51,301 nt of DNA, from NCBI GenBank assembly GCA_009663185.1, contig VJZX01000006.1:1-51301 (forward strand), in the 5' to 3' direction. The DNA comes from Isoptericola halalbus. Lineage in GTDB: Bacteria; Actinomycetota; Actinomycetes; Actinomycetales; Cellulomonadaceae. Of the stretch, positions 26,318-35,391 are shown in pieces. Position numbers and translations under genes: made by a program. The notes under the pieces were generated by a model that saw nothing but the letters and a program-made list of their open reading frames with translations, was not told the DNA's origin and searched no databases. Numbering within the stretch: position 1 is the stretch's first letter; each line of letters starts with the position of its first letter.

Positions 26318-27931
26318 ATGACGACGACGCTAGAGGGAGCCGAGAACCGGGCACGCCAGTCGGCGGGTCCTCGGCCAGGAGCGAACGAAGAACATCTGCC
26401 GCAGGCGCGCCTGTGGTTCGGCCGGATCCTCGGACCGGCCCTCGGTCTGGCCGTCTACTTCCTGCTGCCGACGGACGCGGCTCTCACCGACGTAGCCCGC
26501 GCCACCGCCGCGATCGCGATCATGGTCGCCGTGTGGTGGATGACCGAGGCGTTGCCGCTCGCGGTCACGTCGCTGGTGCCGATGATCGCGTTCCCGCTGG
26601 CCGGGGTGCTGTCTGTCGACGACGCCAGCGCGCCCTACGCCTCGCCGACCGTGTTTCTGTTCCTCGGCGGGTTCATCATCGCCCTCGCCATGCAGAAGTG
26701 GAACCTGCACAAGCGGATCGCTCTGCTCGTGATGCGAGCGATCGGCACGAAGCCGCGTCAGCTCATCCTCGGCGTGATGGTCGCGACCGCGTTCCTGTCG
26801 ATGTGGGTGAGCAACACCGCGACCACCCTCATGATGCTGCCGATCGGCATCAGCGTGCTGGCCCTGGTGACCACGAAGAAGGTGAGCACCGGTGCGGGCG
26901 GCGACGACGGCGAGGCCGGCACGGCGCGCGGCGCGGTGTCGGAGCTGTTCGCCGACAAGGACACCAAGAACTTCGCGACCTGCCTCATGCTCTCCATCGC
27001 GTTCGCCGCGACCATCGGCGGCCTGGCGACACTGATCGGCAGCCCGCCGAACCTGATCCTGGCCGGCTTCGTCGAGGAGACCTACGGCATCACCGTCGGG
27101 TTCGCCGACTGGATGAAGGTCGGCGTGCCGCTCTCGGCCGTCTTCCTCGTCGTGGCCTGGCTCCTGCTGACCAGGGTCATCTACCCGACGAAGCTGACCA
27201 ACGTCGTCGGCGGCCGGGCCGTGATCGACGCCGAGCTGGCCAGCCTCGGCCGGATGTCCCGCGGCGAGTGGATCGTCGCCGTCGTGTTCGCCACCACGGC
27301 GCTGCTGTGGGTCTTCCGCGACATGATCACGGAGTCGGGCGTGCTGCCGTTCATGGAGCACGTGGAGGACGCGACGATCGGTCTCGCGGCCGCCGTGGTG
27401 CTGTTCCTCGTCCCCGCCTCGTCGCAGGGAGGCAAGTCCGTCATGACGATGGACTGGCGCACCGCCCAGGCCGGCGTCCCGTGGGGCGTGCTGCTGCTCT
27501 TCGGCGGTGGCCTCAGCCTGGCGAAGGCCGTGCAGGAGACCGAGCTGAGCACCTACATCGGCACCCAGCTCGACGGTCTCGGCGTGCTGCCGACCGTGCT
27601 CCTGATCGCCGCGGTGTCCCTGGTGATCCTGGCCCTCACCGAGCTGACCAGCAACACCGCCACCGCCGCGACGTTCCTTCCGGTGCTCGGCGGCGTGGCG
27701 ATCGGCATCGGCATCGACCCGATGCTGCTGCTCGTCCCGGCCGCGTTCGCCGCGACCTGCAGCTTCATGCTTCCGGTCGGAACCCCGCCGAACGCGATCG
27801 TCTTCGGCTCGGGCTACGTGACGATGGGCCAGATGGTGCGCGCCGGCGTGTGGCTCAACCTCGTCGGCATGGTGCTGATCACCGCTGCGGTGCTCCTGCT
27901 GGGCGGTTGGGCCCTCGGGCTCACCGTCTAA
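26318..27931 (+). CDS. SLC13/DASS-family dicarboxylate or citrate transporter
   Basis: 537 residues from the ATG at 26318, chosen for its CGGAGGT seven bases upstream over a GTG at 26285. About eleven to twelve membrane segments with two inverted-repeat 'SNT' signatures that bind sodium and substrate: MWVSNTATTLMMLPIG in the first half and ELTSNTATAATFLPVL in the second, as in VcINDY/SdcS. It would import di- or tricarboxylates with sodium. A DcuS/CitA-type sensor and its regulator follow, which fits a carboxylate-inducible uptake system. Confidence 0.9.
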   Translation: MTTTLEGAENRARQSAGPRPGANEEHLPQARLWFGRILGPALGLAVYFLLPTDAALTDVARATAAIAIMVAVWWMTEALPLAVTSLVPMIAFPLAGVLSVDDASAPYASPTVFLFLGGFIIALAMQKWNLHKRIALLVMRAIGTKPRQLILGVMVATAFLSMWVSNTATTLMMLPIGISVLALVTTKKVSTGAGGDDGEAGTARGAVSELFADKDTKNFATCLMLSIAFAATIGGLATLIGSPPNLILAGFVEETYGITVGFADWMKVGVPLSAVFLVVAWLLLTRVIYPTKLTNVVGGRAVIDAELASLGRMSRGEWIVAVVFATTALLWVFRDMITESGVLPFMEHVEDATIGLAAAVVLFLVPASSQGGKSVMTMDWRTAQAGVPWGVLLLFGGGLSLAKAVQETELSTYIGTQLDGLGVLPTVLLIAAVSLVILALTELTSNTATAATFLPVLGGVAIGIGIDPMLLLVPAAFAATCSFMLPVGTPPNAIVFGSGYVTMGQMVRAGVWLNLVGMVLITAAVLLLGGWALGLTV

Positions 27932-27937
27932 ACCCCT

Positions 27938-27996
27938 TTGAGCGCGCCATCTCTGTCGCCACCGGCCCGGTTGGCGGCAGAGATGGCGCGCTCCAA
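27938..27996. terminator. Long terminator stem after DASS transporter
   Basis: Arms of about 27 bases (outer arm starting GAGCGCGCCATCTCTG) pair with one bulge; it begins 6 bp after the transporter stop. It contains GCCATCTCT, shared with the terminator at 51198. Confidence 0.8.
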
Positions 27997-28037
27997 TGGA
28001 AGTACTCGTCCGGGTCGTGACCTGGAACACTGTGGCC

Positions 28038-29633
28038 ATGCAGAGTCGCATGAGCCTGGCTCGGCAGCTGTTCCTGCTGCAGCTGGGGGTGATCGTGCTC
28101 CTGGTCGGTGCCGGGACGCTGCTCGCGCTCCTCGACGCCCAGCGCATCAGCGTGGCCGGAGCCGAGCGCCGTGTGCTCGTGCTCGCTTCTGCCCTGGCCG
28201 AGCTGCCCGAGGTCCACGCCGCACTGGAGCAGGAGGACCCCTCGGCCACGCTCCAGCCCATCGCCGAGTCGGTGCGGGAAGCCACCGACACCGACTTCAT
28301 CGTGTTCATGGCACCGGACCGCACCCGCTACACGCACCCGAACCCGGACCTCATCGGTGAACCCTTCCTCGGCACCATCGAGCCGGCGCTCGCGGGCGGC
28401 ACGGTGACCGAGACCTACGAAGGCACGCTGGGCCCGTCCGTACGCGCGGTCAGCCCGGTACACGACGATACCGGCGACGTGGTCGCGCTGATCTCCATCG
28501 GCGTCCTGCGCAGCACGCTCGGCAGGGAGCTCGTGGAGCGGGTACCGGTGCTGCTCGGGGTCGCCGCCGTGGCGACCACCGTCGCCGCCCTCGGGTCGCT
28601 CGTCATCAGCAGACGGCTCGACAGGCAGACGCTGGGCCTGGGCCCCGTGGAGATCACGCGCATGTACGAGCAGCACGACGCGGTCCTGCACGCCGTGCGG
28701 GAAGGGCTGGTGATCATCGACCTCCACGGCAGGCTCGCGCTCGCCAACGACGAGGCGGTCCGCCTCCTGGACCTTCCTGAGGACGCGCAGGGCAAGGAGG
28801 TGGACGCCCTCGAGCTCGACGAGCCGCTGAAGTCCCTCCTTCGCAGCTCCGACCAGGTCAGCGACGAGCTCGTCGTGTACCGCGACCGCGTGCTGGTGGC
28901 CAGCTCGGAGCCGGCGACCAAGGACGGCAGGGTGCTCGGCACGGTCACCACCCTGCGCGACCACACCGAGCTCGAGACGCTGAGCGGCGAGCTCAGCTCT
29001 GCCCGCGGGTTCGCCGAGGCGCTGCGGGCGCAGGCGCACGAGTCGGCGAACCGGCTCCACACCGTGGTCACCATGATCGAGCTCGGCCAGCCGGAGAGAG
29101 CGGTCGAGTTCGCCACCGTCGAGCTCGCCTCCGCGCAGCAGCTCGCCGACCAGGTCGTCGGATCGGTGGACGAGCCCGCGCTCGCGGCGTTGCTGCTCGC
29201 CAAGGCTGCGCAGGCCCACGAGAAGGGCGTGGAGCTGGTCGTCGCGGAGGACAGCGAGGTTCGGGACCTCGACGTCTCCCCACGAGACCTGGTCACCCTC
29301 GTCGGCAACCTCGTCGACAACGCCATCGAAGCCGCGCTCGCCGCGCCACCGCCACGCCGGGTCACGGTGCGGGCGCTCACCGGGGACGGCGGCCTGGTGC
29401 TCGAGGTCGCCGACTCCGGCGCAGGCGTGGACCCGGCTCAGGTGGATGACATCTTCAGGAGGGGCTGGACGACGAAGCCCGCCGTCGGGGCGCACGGGCA
29501 AGGGCTGGGGCTCGCGCTCGTCCGCCAGATCATCACGCGGTACGACGGCAGCGTCGAGGTCAGCCGCGACGGCATGACGACGTTCACCGTGCACCTGCCC
29601 CGCGCGCGCCTTCAGGACGGTGCGGGGTTGTGA
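28038..29633 (+). CDS. Sensor histidine kinase, DcuS/CitA type
   Basis: 531 residues from the ATG at 28038; the upstream ATG at 27996 lies inside the terminator stem and is less likely. TM1 about 10-32, extracytoplasmic PAS-like sensor about 38-165, TM2 about 170-190, cytoplasmic PAS about 210-310. The phosphoacceptor is about His334 in ALRAQAHESANRLH, the CitA/DcuS-type dimerisation motif. ATPase: LVGNLVDNAIEAA, DSGAGVDP and GHGQGLGLAL-like GAHGQGLGLALV. It should sense an external carboxylate and phosphorylate the overlapping response regulator, probably to control the DASS transporter upstream. Confidence 0.92.
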   Translation: MQSRMSLARQLFLLQLGVIVLLVGAGTLLALLDAQRISVAGAERRVLVLASALAELPEVHAALEQEDPSATLQPIAESVREATDTDFIVFMAPDRTRYTHPNPDLIGEPFLGTIEPALAGGTVTETYEGTLGPSVRAVSPVHDDTGDVVALISIGVLRSTLGRELVERVPVLLGVAAVATTVAALGSLVISRRLDRQTLGLGPVEITRMYEQHDAVLHAVREGLVIIDLHGRLALANDEAVRLLDLPEDAQGKEVDALELDEPLKSLLRSSDQVSDELVVYRDRVLVASSEPATKDGRVLGTVTTLRDHTELETLSGELSSARGFAEALRAQAHESANRLHTVVTMIELGQPERAVEFATVELASAQQLADQVVGSVDEPALAALLLAKAAQAHEKGVELVVAEDSEVRDLDVSPRDLVTLVGNLVDNAIEAALAAPPPRRVTVRALTGDGGLVLEVADSGAGVDPAQVDDIFRRGWTTKPAVGAHGQGLGLALVRQIITRYDGSVEVSRDGMTTFTVHLPRARLQDGAGL

Positions 29634-30307
29634 TCAGGACCCTGGTCGTCGAGGACGACCCGCGGATCGCCGAGGGACACGCCGAGTTCGTCGCGCGGGT
29701 ACCCGGATTCAGCGCGGTGGGCGTCGTGCACCGCGGCAAGGAGGCTTGGGACTTCGTCGCCCAGCACGACGTCGACCTCGTCCTGCTCGACTTCTACCTG
29801 CCGGACATGACCGGGCTCGACGTCTGCCGCGGCCTGCGGGCGAGGGGACACCTGGTCGACATCATCGCGATCACGTCCGCCCGCGACATCCGCGTGGTGC
29901 GGTCCGTCGTCGCCTACGGCGTGGTGCAGTACCTGCTCAAGCCCTTCACGTTCGCCGCGTTCAGGGACAAGCTGGAGCGCTACGCCGCGTTCCGTGACCA
30001 GCTCGCCGAGCACGGCGACGAGGCGGCCCAGCATGACGTCGATCGCGCGTTCGCGACGTTGCGCGGAAGTCAGCACCGGGCCGTGCCCAAGGGAATGAGC
30101 GAGGTCACGCTGAACGCCGTCGTGGACCAGCTTCGCGAGTCCGGCGAGTCCGGCCTCTCCGCCGCCGACGTGGGCGAACGGCTGGGCACGGCTCGGGTGA
30201 CCGCGCGGCGCTATCTCGAGCACCTGGCGGACCAGGACCTCGCCGACCGGATCCCGCGGTACGGCGGGCCCGGGCGGCCCGAGCATGTCTACCGCTGGCG
30301 GACCTGA
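29630..30307 (+). CDS. Response regulator, DcuR/CitB type
   Basis: 225 residues from a GTG at 29630 that overlaps the kinase stop (GTGA). Receiver domain with acidic pair Glu8-Asp9-Asp10, phosphoacceptor Asp54 in LVLLDFYLPDMTG, Thr82 and Lys104 (YLLKPF). The C-terminal winged helix-like DNA-binding part (about 145-220: LSAADVGERLGTARVTARRY) is that of the CitB/DcuR family. Partner of the preceding kinase; the likely target is the SLC13/DASS gene. Confidence 0.93.
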   Translation: MIRTLVVEDDPRIAEGHAEFVARVPGFSAVGVVHRGKEAWDFVAQHDVDLVLLDFYLPDMTGLDVCRGLRARGHLVDIIAITSARDIRVVRSVVAYGVVQYLLKPFTFAAFRDKLERYAAFRDQLAEHGDEAAQHDVDRAFATLRGSQHRAVPKGMSEVTLNAVVDQLRESGESGLSAADVGERLGTARVTARRYLEHLADQDLADRIPRYGGPGRPEHVYRWRT

Positions 30308-30358
30308 GCGCCCGGACACGCGACGCCCGGTCGGGATGTCCTGCGGGATGGGTCGACC

Positions 30359-30364
30359 TAGGCT
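30359..30364 (+). promoter_or_regulatory. -10 element of leaderless-type promoter
   Basis: TAGGCT lies six bases before the ATG at 30371 and no ribosome site intervenes. Same hexamer and spacing as at 20097. Confidence 0.5.
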
Positions 30365-30370
30365 GGCCGC

Positions 30371-31063
30371 ATGAGCGACGACGAGCGCACCGAGAGGCTG
30401 GCCCGGCGCAGCGTCGAGGGGATCGGTGACGACCGGGTCGAGGCCGCGACCGGTCGCGGCCGGGAGGCGTGGTTCACCCTCCTCGACGAGACCGGCGCGA
30501 CGGACTGGTCGCACAAGGACATCGCGGCCTGGCTCGTCGACCAGCACGACGTCGACGGCTGGTGGTCACAGTCGATCACGGTCGCGTACGAGCAGGAGCG
30601 CGGCCGGCGCCTGCCCGGCCAGCGCTCGGACGGGTCGTTCGAGGTCAGTCCGTCGAAGTCGCTGCCGGGTTCTCTCGAGACGGTCTTCGAGCTCGTCTCC
30701 GAGGCCGACAGCCGTGCCCGCTGGCTCGACCGCCAGCTGCGCACGGTCGGCGCGGGCGACGCGCTCGACGTCGTCGGGGCCACCCCCGCGTCGTCGGTCC
30801 GGCTCGCCTGGCCCCCGGGCGCCCTCGGCGCCCACGACGACGCGGTGGGCCGCGTCGTCGTCAGCCTCTACCAGGCCCGGGAGGACGACGGAACCCCACG
30901 CGGCAAGGTTCGCGTCGCGGTGCAGCACGGCGGCCTCGCCACGGCCGAGGACGCCGAGAGGCTGAAGGCGTTCTGGAGGGCCCGCCTCGACGACCTCGCC
31001 CGGCTTGCCGAGGAGGAGGCCATCGCAGAGGCGTCGGCCGCCGAGGCAGGCCCGACGGCCTGA
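30371..31063 (+). CDS. DUF4287 / SRPBCC-like protein
   Basis: 230 residues, soluble. Residues about 8-70 form the DUF4287-type helical domain (GRGREAWFTLLDETGATDWS ... DIAAWLVDQHDVDGWWSQSI). The rest (about 78-215) resembles an AHSA1/SRPBCC sandwich: SPSKSLPGSLETVFELVS, a beta-rich middle and an end helix (AERLKAFWRARLDDLARL). Function is unknown in this family; SRPBCC folds bind hydrophobic ligands. It converges on the membrane-protein gene, two bases apart. Confidence 0.75.
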   Translation: MSDDERTERLARRSVEGIGDDRVEAATGRGREAWFTLLDETGATDWSHKDIAAWLVDQHDVDGWWSQSITVAYEQERGRRLPGQRSDGSFEVSPSKSLPGSLETVFELVSEADSRARWLDRQLRTVGAGDALDVVGATPASSVRLAWPPGALGAHDDAVGRVVVSLYQAREDDGTPRGKVRVAVQHGGLATAEDAERLKAFWRARLDDLARLAEEEAIAEASAAEAGPTA

Positions 31064-31065
31064 GC

Positions 31066-32160
31066 TCAGCCCTGACGGCACGCGCGGCACGCACCGCGCC
31101 GTCGCAGCCAGTACGCGTAGGTCGCGGCGCCGAGCGCTACCGACCACAACGGCCACAGGAACGCGGGCCCGACGGCGCCCCACAGCTCGGCCGTCACGAT
31201 CCCGCTCTGCAACCCCATCGCCGTCACGGAGATGCCCGCCGGCAGCACCGCGACCGCGACGAGCGTCGCCGGGATCACAGCCAGGCCCACCGGCACGCGC
31301 CGCCCGGCCAGGCCCACCATCCACCGCGGGAAGACGTCGCCCCAGTGCTGGTAGAGCCCGAGCGTCAGCACCGCGCCGAGCAGCGCGAACGAACCGAGCC
31401 CGATCGGGCCGATGAGGTCGACGCCGCTGAGCCCCTCGACGTCCCCGCGCGAGAACCCGAGCGGGATGCCCACCGCCCACGCCAGGCGGGTGAACGCGTA
31501 GAACGCGGGGATCGCGGCCGCGACGAGGGCGGCAGCCCTCCCCCAGCGTGCGGCGGCGGCCGGCGTCGTCCACGCGCGGTCGAGCCCGTCGTGGCGCCGC
31601 CCGCAGCGCTCGCACGCGCCCGCACTGCGCCGCGCGAAGCGCACACCGGTCGCGGCCAGCTGCACGGCGCCGACCAGCACGACGACCTGCAGCAGGAACG
31701 CCGGCTCGACGTAGTAGCCGAGCGCCTCGCGCGTCGCGGCGTCGAACGTCGCGACGACGAGCAGCGCGGGGAGATACCCGAGCCCGGCCAGAACGGTCGC
31801 GTCCACGAGGATCACGGCGCCCGCCAGGACGATCCCGGCACCGGCGAGCGTCGCGACCCGCGCGGCCGACGGCGCCCTCCGGCCCCAGCGCATCCACGCG
31901 GCGAGCGCCGCGCCCACGAGCGCGAAGATCGCGAGGGCCACGGACATCGTGCCGGGCGCCACTTCCGTGAGCAGGCCGTGGTTGATCGCCTCGGGCCGGA
32001 CGACGGCGGCACCGGCCGACGACCGGTACGCGAGCGCGTCGACGGTCGCGAACGCCGCTCCCGCCGCCCACCAGGCGAACGTGAGGTTCTCGACCCACCG
32101 CGGGCGCCGGACGTCGACGCGGTGCTCCGCGTCGGGGAAGGTGTTCTCCTGAGCTGTCAT
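31066..32160 (-). CDS. Polytopic membrane protein of unknown function, with Cys pairs
   Basis: 364 residues from the ATG at 32160. About nine or ten hydrophobic segments. A central cytoplasmic-looking loop carries ACERCGRRHDG and the C-terminus ends RRRGACRACRQG, two CxxC pairs that could bind metal or form disulfides. I do not recognise the family. It lies 88 bp downstream of the NarL-type regulator gene on the same strand and may belong to that system's output (inference from position). Confidence 0.7.
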   Translation of the reverse strand: MTAQENTFPDAEHRVDVRRPRWVENLTFAWWAAGAAFATVDALAYRSSAGAAVVRPEAINHGLLTEVAPGTMSVALAIFALVGAALAAWMRWGRRAPSAARVATLAGAGIVLAGAVILVDATVLAGLGYLPALLVVATFDAATREALGYYVEPAFLLQVVVLVGAVQLAATGVRFARRSAGACERCGRRHDGLDRAWTTPAAAARWGRAAALVAAAIPAFYAFTRLAWAVGIPLGFSRGDVEGLSGVDLIGPIGLGSFALLGAVLTLGLYQHWGDVFPRWMVGLAGRRVPVGLAVIPATLVAVAVLPAGISVTAMGLQSGIVTAELWGAVGPAFLWPLWSVALGAATYAYWLRRRGACRACRQG

Positions 32161-32248
32161 GGCTCGAGCCTCGCGGGACGCGCGCCCGCACGGATCCCCC
32201 GCCGTGACCGACCGTCTCCCCCGCGCGGGTGAACCTGCCCTCGGCTCG

Positions 32249-32896
32249 TCACTCCACCCGGACGTACCCCGACTCGTAGGCCCGCACCACGGCCTGCGTC
32301 CGGTCGCGCACACCGAGCTTGGCCAGGACGCCCGCCACGTGCGTCCGCACGGTCTCGACCCCGAGGAAGAGCTGGGCGGCGATCTCCGCGTTCGACATCC
32401 CGGTCGCCATCAGCCGCAGCACCTCGCCCTCGCGCTCGGTCAGCCGGGCCGAGCGCAGCTCGTCGCCCGACGGCGGCCGTGTGGTCGCGAGGCGCCGGAC
32501 GGCGTCGGGGAACAGCAGCGAGTCGCCGCGCGCCACGAGCCGCACCGCCTGGACGACCTCCTCCGGCCGGGCCCGCTTGAGCAGGAACCCGTGCGCGCCG
32601 GCGCGCAGCGCGTCGAGGACGTGGTCGTCGTTCTCGAAGGTCGTGACCACGAGCACCCGCGGCGCCGGTTCGCGTGCGAGCAGCGTGCGCGTCGCCGCGA
32701 TGCCGTCGACGCGCGGCATCCGCACGTCCATGAGCACGACGTCGGGTCGCGCCTGCGCGACGAGAGCGCCGACGTCGGCGCCGTCGCCCGCCTCGCCCAC
32801 GACGACGAGGTCGGGCTCGGCCTCGAGGATCGTGCGCAGGCCCGTGCGCACGAGCGGCTCGTCGTCGACGATCACGACTCTCAGCGGTCCGGTCAC
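32249..32896 (-). CDS. NarL/LuxR-type response regulator
   Basis: 215 residues from a GTG at 32896 that overlaps the kinase stop (GTGA). Receiver: Asp11-Asp12, phosphoacceptor Asp57 in VVLMDVRMPRVDG, Lys in GFLLKRARPEE. LuxR helix-turn-helix about 150-205 (LTEREGEVLRLMATGMSNAE ... VRTHVAGVLAKLG). Upstream in-frame codons belong to the kinase reading region and are rejected. Partner of the kinase at 32893. Confidence 0.93.
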   Translation of the reverse strand: MTGPLRVVIVDDEPLVRTGLRTILEAEPDLVVVGEAGDGADVGALVAQARPDVVLMDVRMPRVDGIAATRTLLAREPAPRVLVVTTFENDDHVLDALRAGAHGFLLKRARPEEVVQAVRLVARGDSLLFPDAVRRLATTRPPSGDELRSARLTEREGEVLRLMATGMSNAEIAAQLFLGVETVRTHVAGVLAKLGVRDRTQAVVRAYESGYVRVE

Positions 32897-34263
32897 GCGC
32901 CCGATCCTCCCGTGCCGGCCGCGAATCGTGCGCGCACGACCCACCGCTCACCCACAGGTCCGTCCGCCGGCCCTGCCTCCAGCTCCCCGCCGACCAGCCG
33001 CACACGCTCGCCCATGCCGGTGAGCCCCCGGCCGGCCCGGCCGCCCGCCGTACCGGACCGCTCGCCACCCGGGAGCGTGTTCGTCACGTCGACCTCGAGC
33101 CCGGCGCCGTCACGCCCGAGCCGCACGGTCACCCGCTCCCCCGGAGCGTGCCGCAGCGCGTTGGTCAGCGCCTCCTGCACGACCCGGTACGCCTCGCGCG
33201 AGGTCGCACCGGGCACGACGGGGTCGAGCGGGCGGTCCAGGCCGAGACCGTCGTGGAGCACGACGTCGGCACCCGCCGCGCGCGCGTCCTCGACGATCTG
33301 CGGGACGTGTGCGAGGGTCCGCACGGGCGCGGTCGGCGCTCGCATGGTCGCGGCGCGCGGCGCGGCGTCCCCCCTCGCGGCGGGCACCGCCGCGTCCGGG
33401 TCGCGCAGCAACCCGAGGACATGATCGAGGTCGGCCATCGCCGCTCGTCCGGTCTCTTCGATCGCGGCGAGCGAGCGCCGCGCGACCTCGGGGTCCGACC
33501 CGAGCGACCGCGCGGCTGCGGCGGCCTGCAGCGTCGTGATCGTCAGCGCGTGACCCACCGAGTCGTGCAGCTCGCGCGCCAGCCGGCCACGCTCGGCCAC
33601 CCTGCGCGCCGCGGCCTCGAGCTCGGCGATGCGCTCGGACTGGTCCGGGCCGAGCAGCGGCCACGCCGCCTGGCGCAGCACCACGCGCGCCGCCCAGGCC
33701 CCGTAGGGCAGCGCCGCCAGGAGCAGCACCGCGGCGAGGACCGACAGGCCGGAACCGCCGATCCCGCCGACGTCCGGCACCACGGGAAGCACCGGCGTAC
33801 GGTCGGCGCCCACCGCCACCAGAAGGAGCTGGATCGCCAGCGGCACCGCGAACAGCAGCGCCACGGTCCCCACCGCGCCGAGCGTGAGGTGCAGCCCGTA
33901 CCAGGCGGCGGCCCGCCACCGGGTGGCGGCGGACGAAGGCGAGCCACCGCCGTCGGGCACGGGCAGGTCGAGACCGAGGAACGTGCGCACGGCGAGGATC
34001 TCGAGCGTGCGCACGGCGTCAAGGAAGGGCGGCGTGAGAACCACGGCCGCCGCGATCACCGCCAGCACGACGACCGCGGGCCGCACCAGCGACGGGTCGG
34101 CGAACATCTGGACGAAGCCGACGACCAGCACGCCGTACGCGCCCGCGACGACACCGCCGAGCACGAGGTAGACGCCCACGAGCAGCGTCGACGCCCGCCG
34201 CAGGGGAGCAGTCAGCGCCCGCAGCGCACGCCGCCTCCGTCCGCCGTCAGGCACCCGCGCCAT
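32893..34263 (-). CDS. Sensor histidine kinase, NarX/DesK type (HisKA_3)
   Basis: 456 residues from the ATG at 34263. Four to six N-terminal membrane segments (to about residue 205) with no large extracellular sensor, then a coiled HisKA_3 region with the phosphoacceptor His in GRLARELHDSVGHALTI. The ATPase N-box is VQEALTNALRHAP, the G-box is GRGLTGMGERVRLVGG. It forms a two-component pair with the downstream regulator; the signal is probably membrane-associated. No obvious target besides the adjacent membrane-protein gene. Confidence 0.92.
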   Translation of the reverse strand: MARVPDGGRRRRALRALTAPLRRASTLLVGVYLVLGGVVAGAYGVLVVGFVQMFADPSLVRPAVVVLAVIAAAVVLTPPFLDAVRTLEILAVRTFLGLDLPVPDGGGSPSSAATRWRAAAWYGLHLTLGAVGTVALLFAVPLAIQLLLVAVGADRTPVLPVVPDVGGIGGSGLSVLAAVLLLAALPYGAWAARVVLRQAAWPLLGPDQSERIAELEAAARRVAERGRLARELHDSVGHALTITTLQAAAAARSLGSDPEVARRSLAAIEETGRAAMADLDHVLGLLRDPDAAVPAARGDAAPRAATMRAPTAPVRTLAHVPQIVEDARAAGADVVLHDGLGLDRPLDPVVPGATSREAYRVVQEALTNALRHAPGERVTVRLGRDGAGLEVDVTNTLPGGERSGTAGGRAGRGLTGMGERVRLVGGELEAGPADGPVGERWVVRARFAAGTGGSGA

Positions 34264-34297
34264 GACCTCAGTGTGACCTCGCTCGACCGTGACGTCG

Positions 34298-35272
34298 CTA
34301 GACCAGGGCGCGCAGGTTCGCCATCGGCGCCTTGTGGAGGCGCTTGATGACGGTGCTGGCTCCCGCGTACTTCGACGCACCGCTCTCGAAGAGCAGCTGC
34401 ACCCGGCCGTTGTAGAGCGTGATCTCCTCCGACAGCACCGGAGCCTGGAAGCAGCGGGCGCGCGCCTGGGTCTCGAAGTTCGTGGTGTAGTCCTTGGTCA
34501 TGACGTAGATGTTGCTGCGGTTGGTGCGGCCGTAGGAGGTGCTGAAGACGTACCGGTCTTTGGTCACCACGATCCCCTGCGCCTTCTTCGGCACCTGGCG
34601 GCGCGCCCACGAGGTGTCACGGGTGAGCCCCCCGGTCGACGTGAACGTGTAGCGGTACATCCAGTCGCGCGCGTCCTTGTTGAACTTCCCCGCGTAGAGG
34701 TAGCCGCCGCGCGCGTACATGAAGCTCGCCGCGTAGCCCAGGTTGGACGTTCCGGTGTAGCTCAGGTAGGGGAAGTTCGACACGGCCCTGCGACCCTCGC
34801 GCAGCTTCGACCGGACGCCTGACAGCGCGTACCGCCGCACCGAGGTGTTGGGCGAGCCTGTGACATACAGGTAGCCGTTGGCCACCTGGATCCCGCTCGC
34901 GTGCGTGCTCAGGATCCGGAACCCGCCGACGTAGGAGCCGCCCGTCGTGACGGCGTAGACGATGCTGTTCCGGCTGCCCTCGTCCTTGTGGTACATCGAG
35001 ACCAGGAAGATGTCCTGGCTGGTGCCGTTCCAGTTCCTCCAGACCGTCAGCCCCTGCGGCACGTAGTTGGTCAGGAAGTAGTCGGTGCTGACGCCCGGGT
35101 CGAAGTTGGACCTGTACAGCGGCGAGGCGGAGGCGCTTCCCGCGGACTGACACGTGATGGCCGACGCCGTCGACAGCGTCGCCACCCGGTCCTGCGGTGC
35201 GACGACGGCGCCCGCGGTGGCGACCGCGGCGAGCCCCACGGCCGCGACGAGCCGCGTCAGTAGCTTCTTCAT
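34298..35272 (-). CDS. Secreted protein of unknown function (beta-propeller-like)
   Basis: 324 residues from the ATG at 35272 (GGGGGA ribosome site). Signal peptide about 1-27 (KKLLTRLVAAVGLAAVATAG), mature chain from about 40. The body has repeated short beta-strand blocks of the form 'DIFLVSMY', 'SIVYAVTTGGSYVGG', 'GIQVANGYLYVTGS', 'ASFMYARGGYLYAGKF', 'GIVVTKDRYVFSTS', suggesting a propeller. Two Cys only. I do not recognise the family. Its stop lies 34 bp from the kinase start on the same strand. Confidence 0.7.
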   Translation of the reverse strand: MKKLLTRLVAAVGLAAVATAGAVVAPQDRVATLSTASAITCQSAGSASASPLYRSNFDPGVSTDYFLTNYVPQGLTVWRNWNGTSQDIFLVSMYHKDEGSRNSIVYAVTTGGSYVGGFRILSTHASGIQVANGYLYVTGSPNTSVRRYALSGVRSKLREGRRAVSNFPYLSYTGTSNLGYAASFMYARGGYLYAGKFNKDARDWMYRYTFTSTGGLTRDTSWARRQVPKKAQGIVVTKDRYVFSTSYGRTNRSNIYVMTKDYTTNFETQARARCFQAPVLSEEITLYNGRVQLLFESGASKYAGASTVIKRLHKAPMANLRALV

Positions 35273-35391
35273 GGTGTCCCCCTGTGACGAACCCGTGGCC
35301 CCCTGCCCAGGCTGCACCGGCCCGACGCCGGGCGTGGCGGGCCCATCGTGCAGGGCGAGTGCTGCGGGCGCCAGTCGAGAGCGACGGTGCG

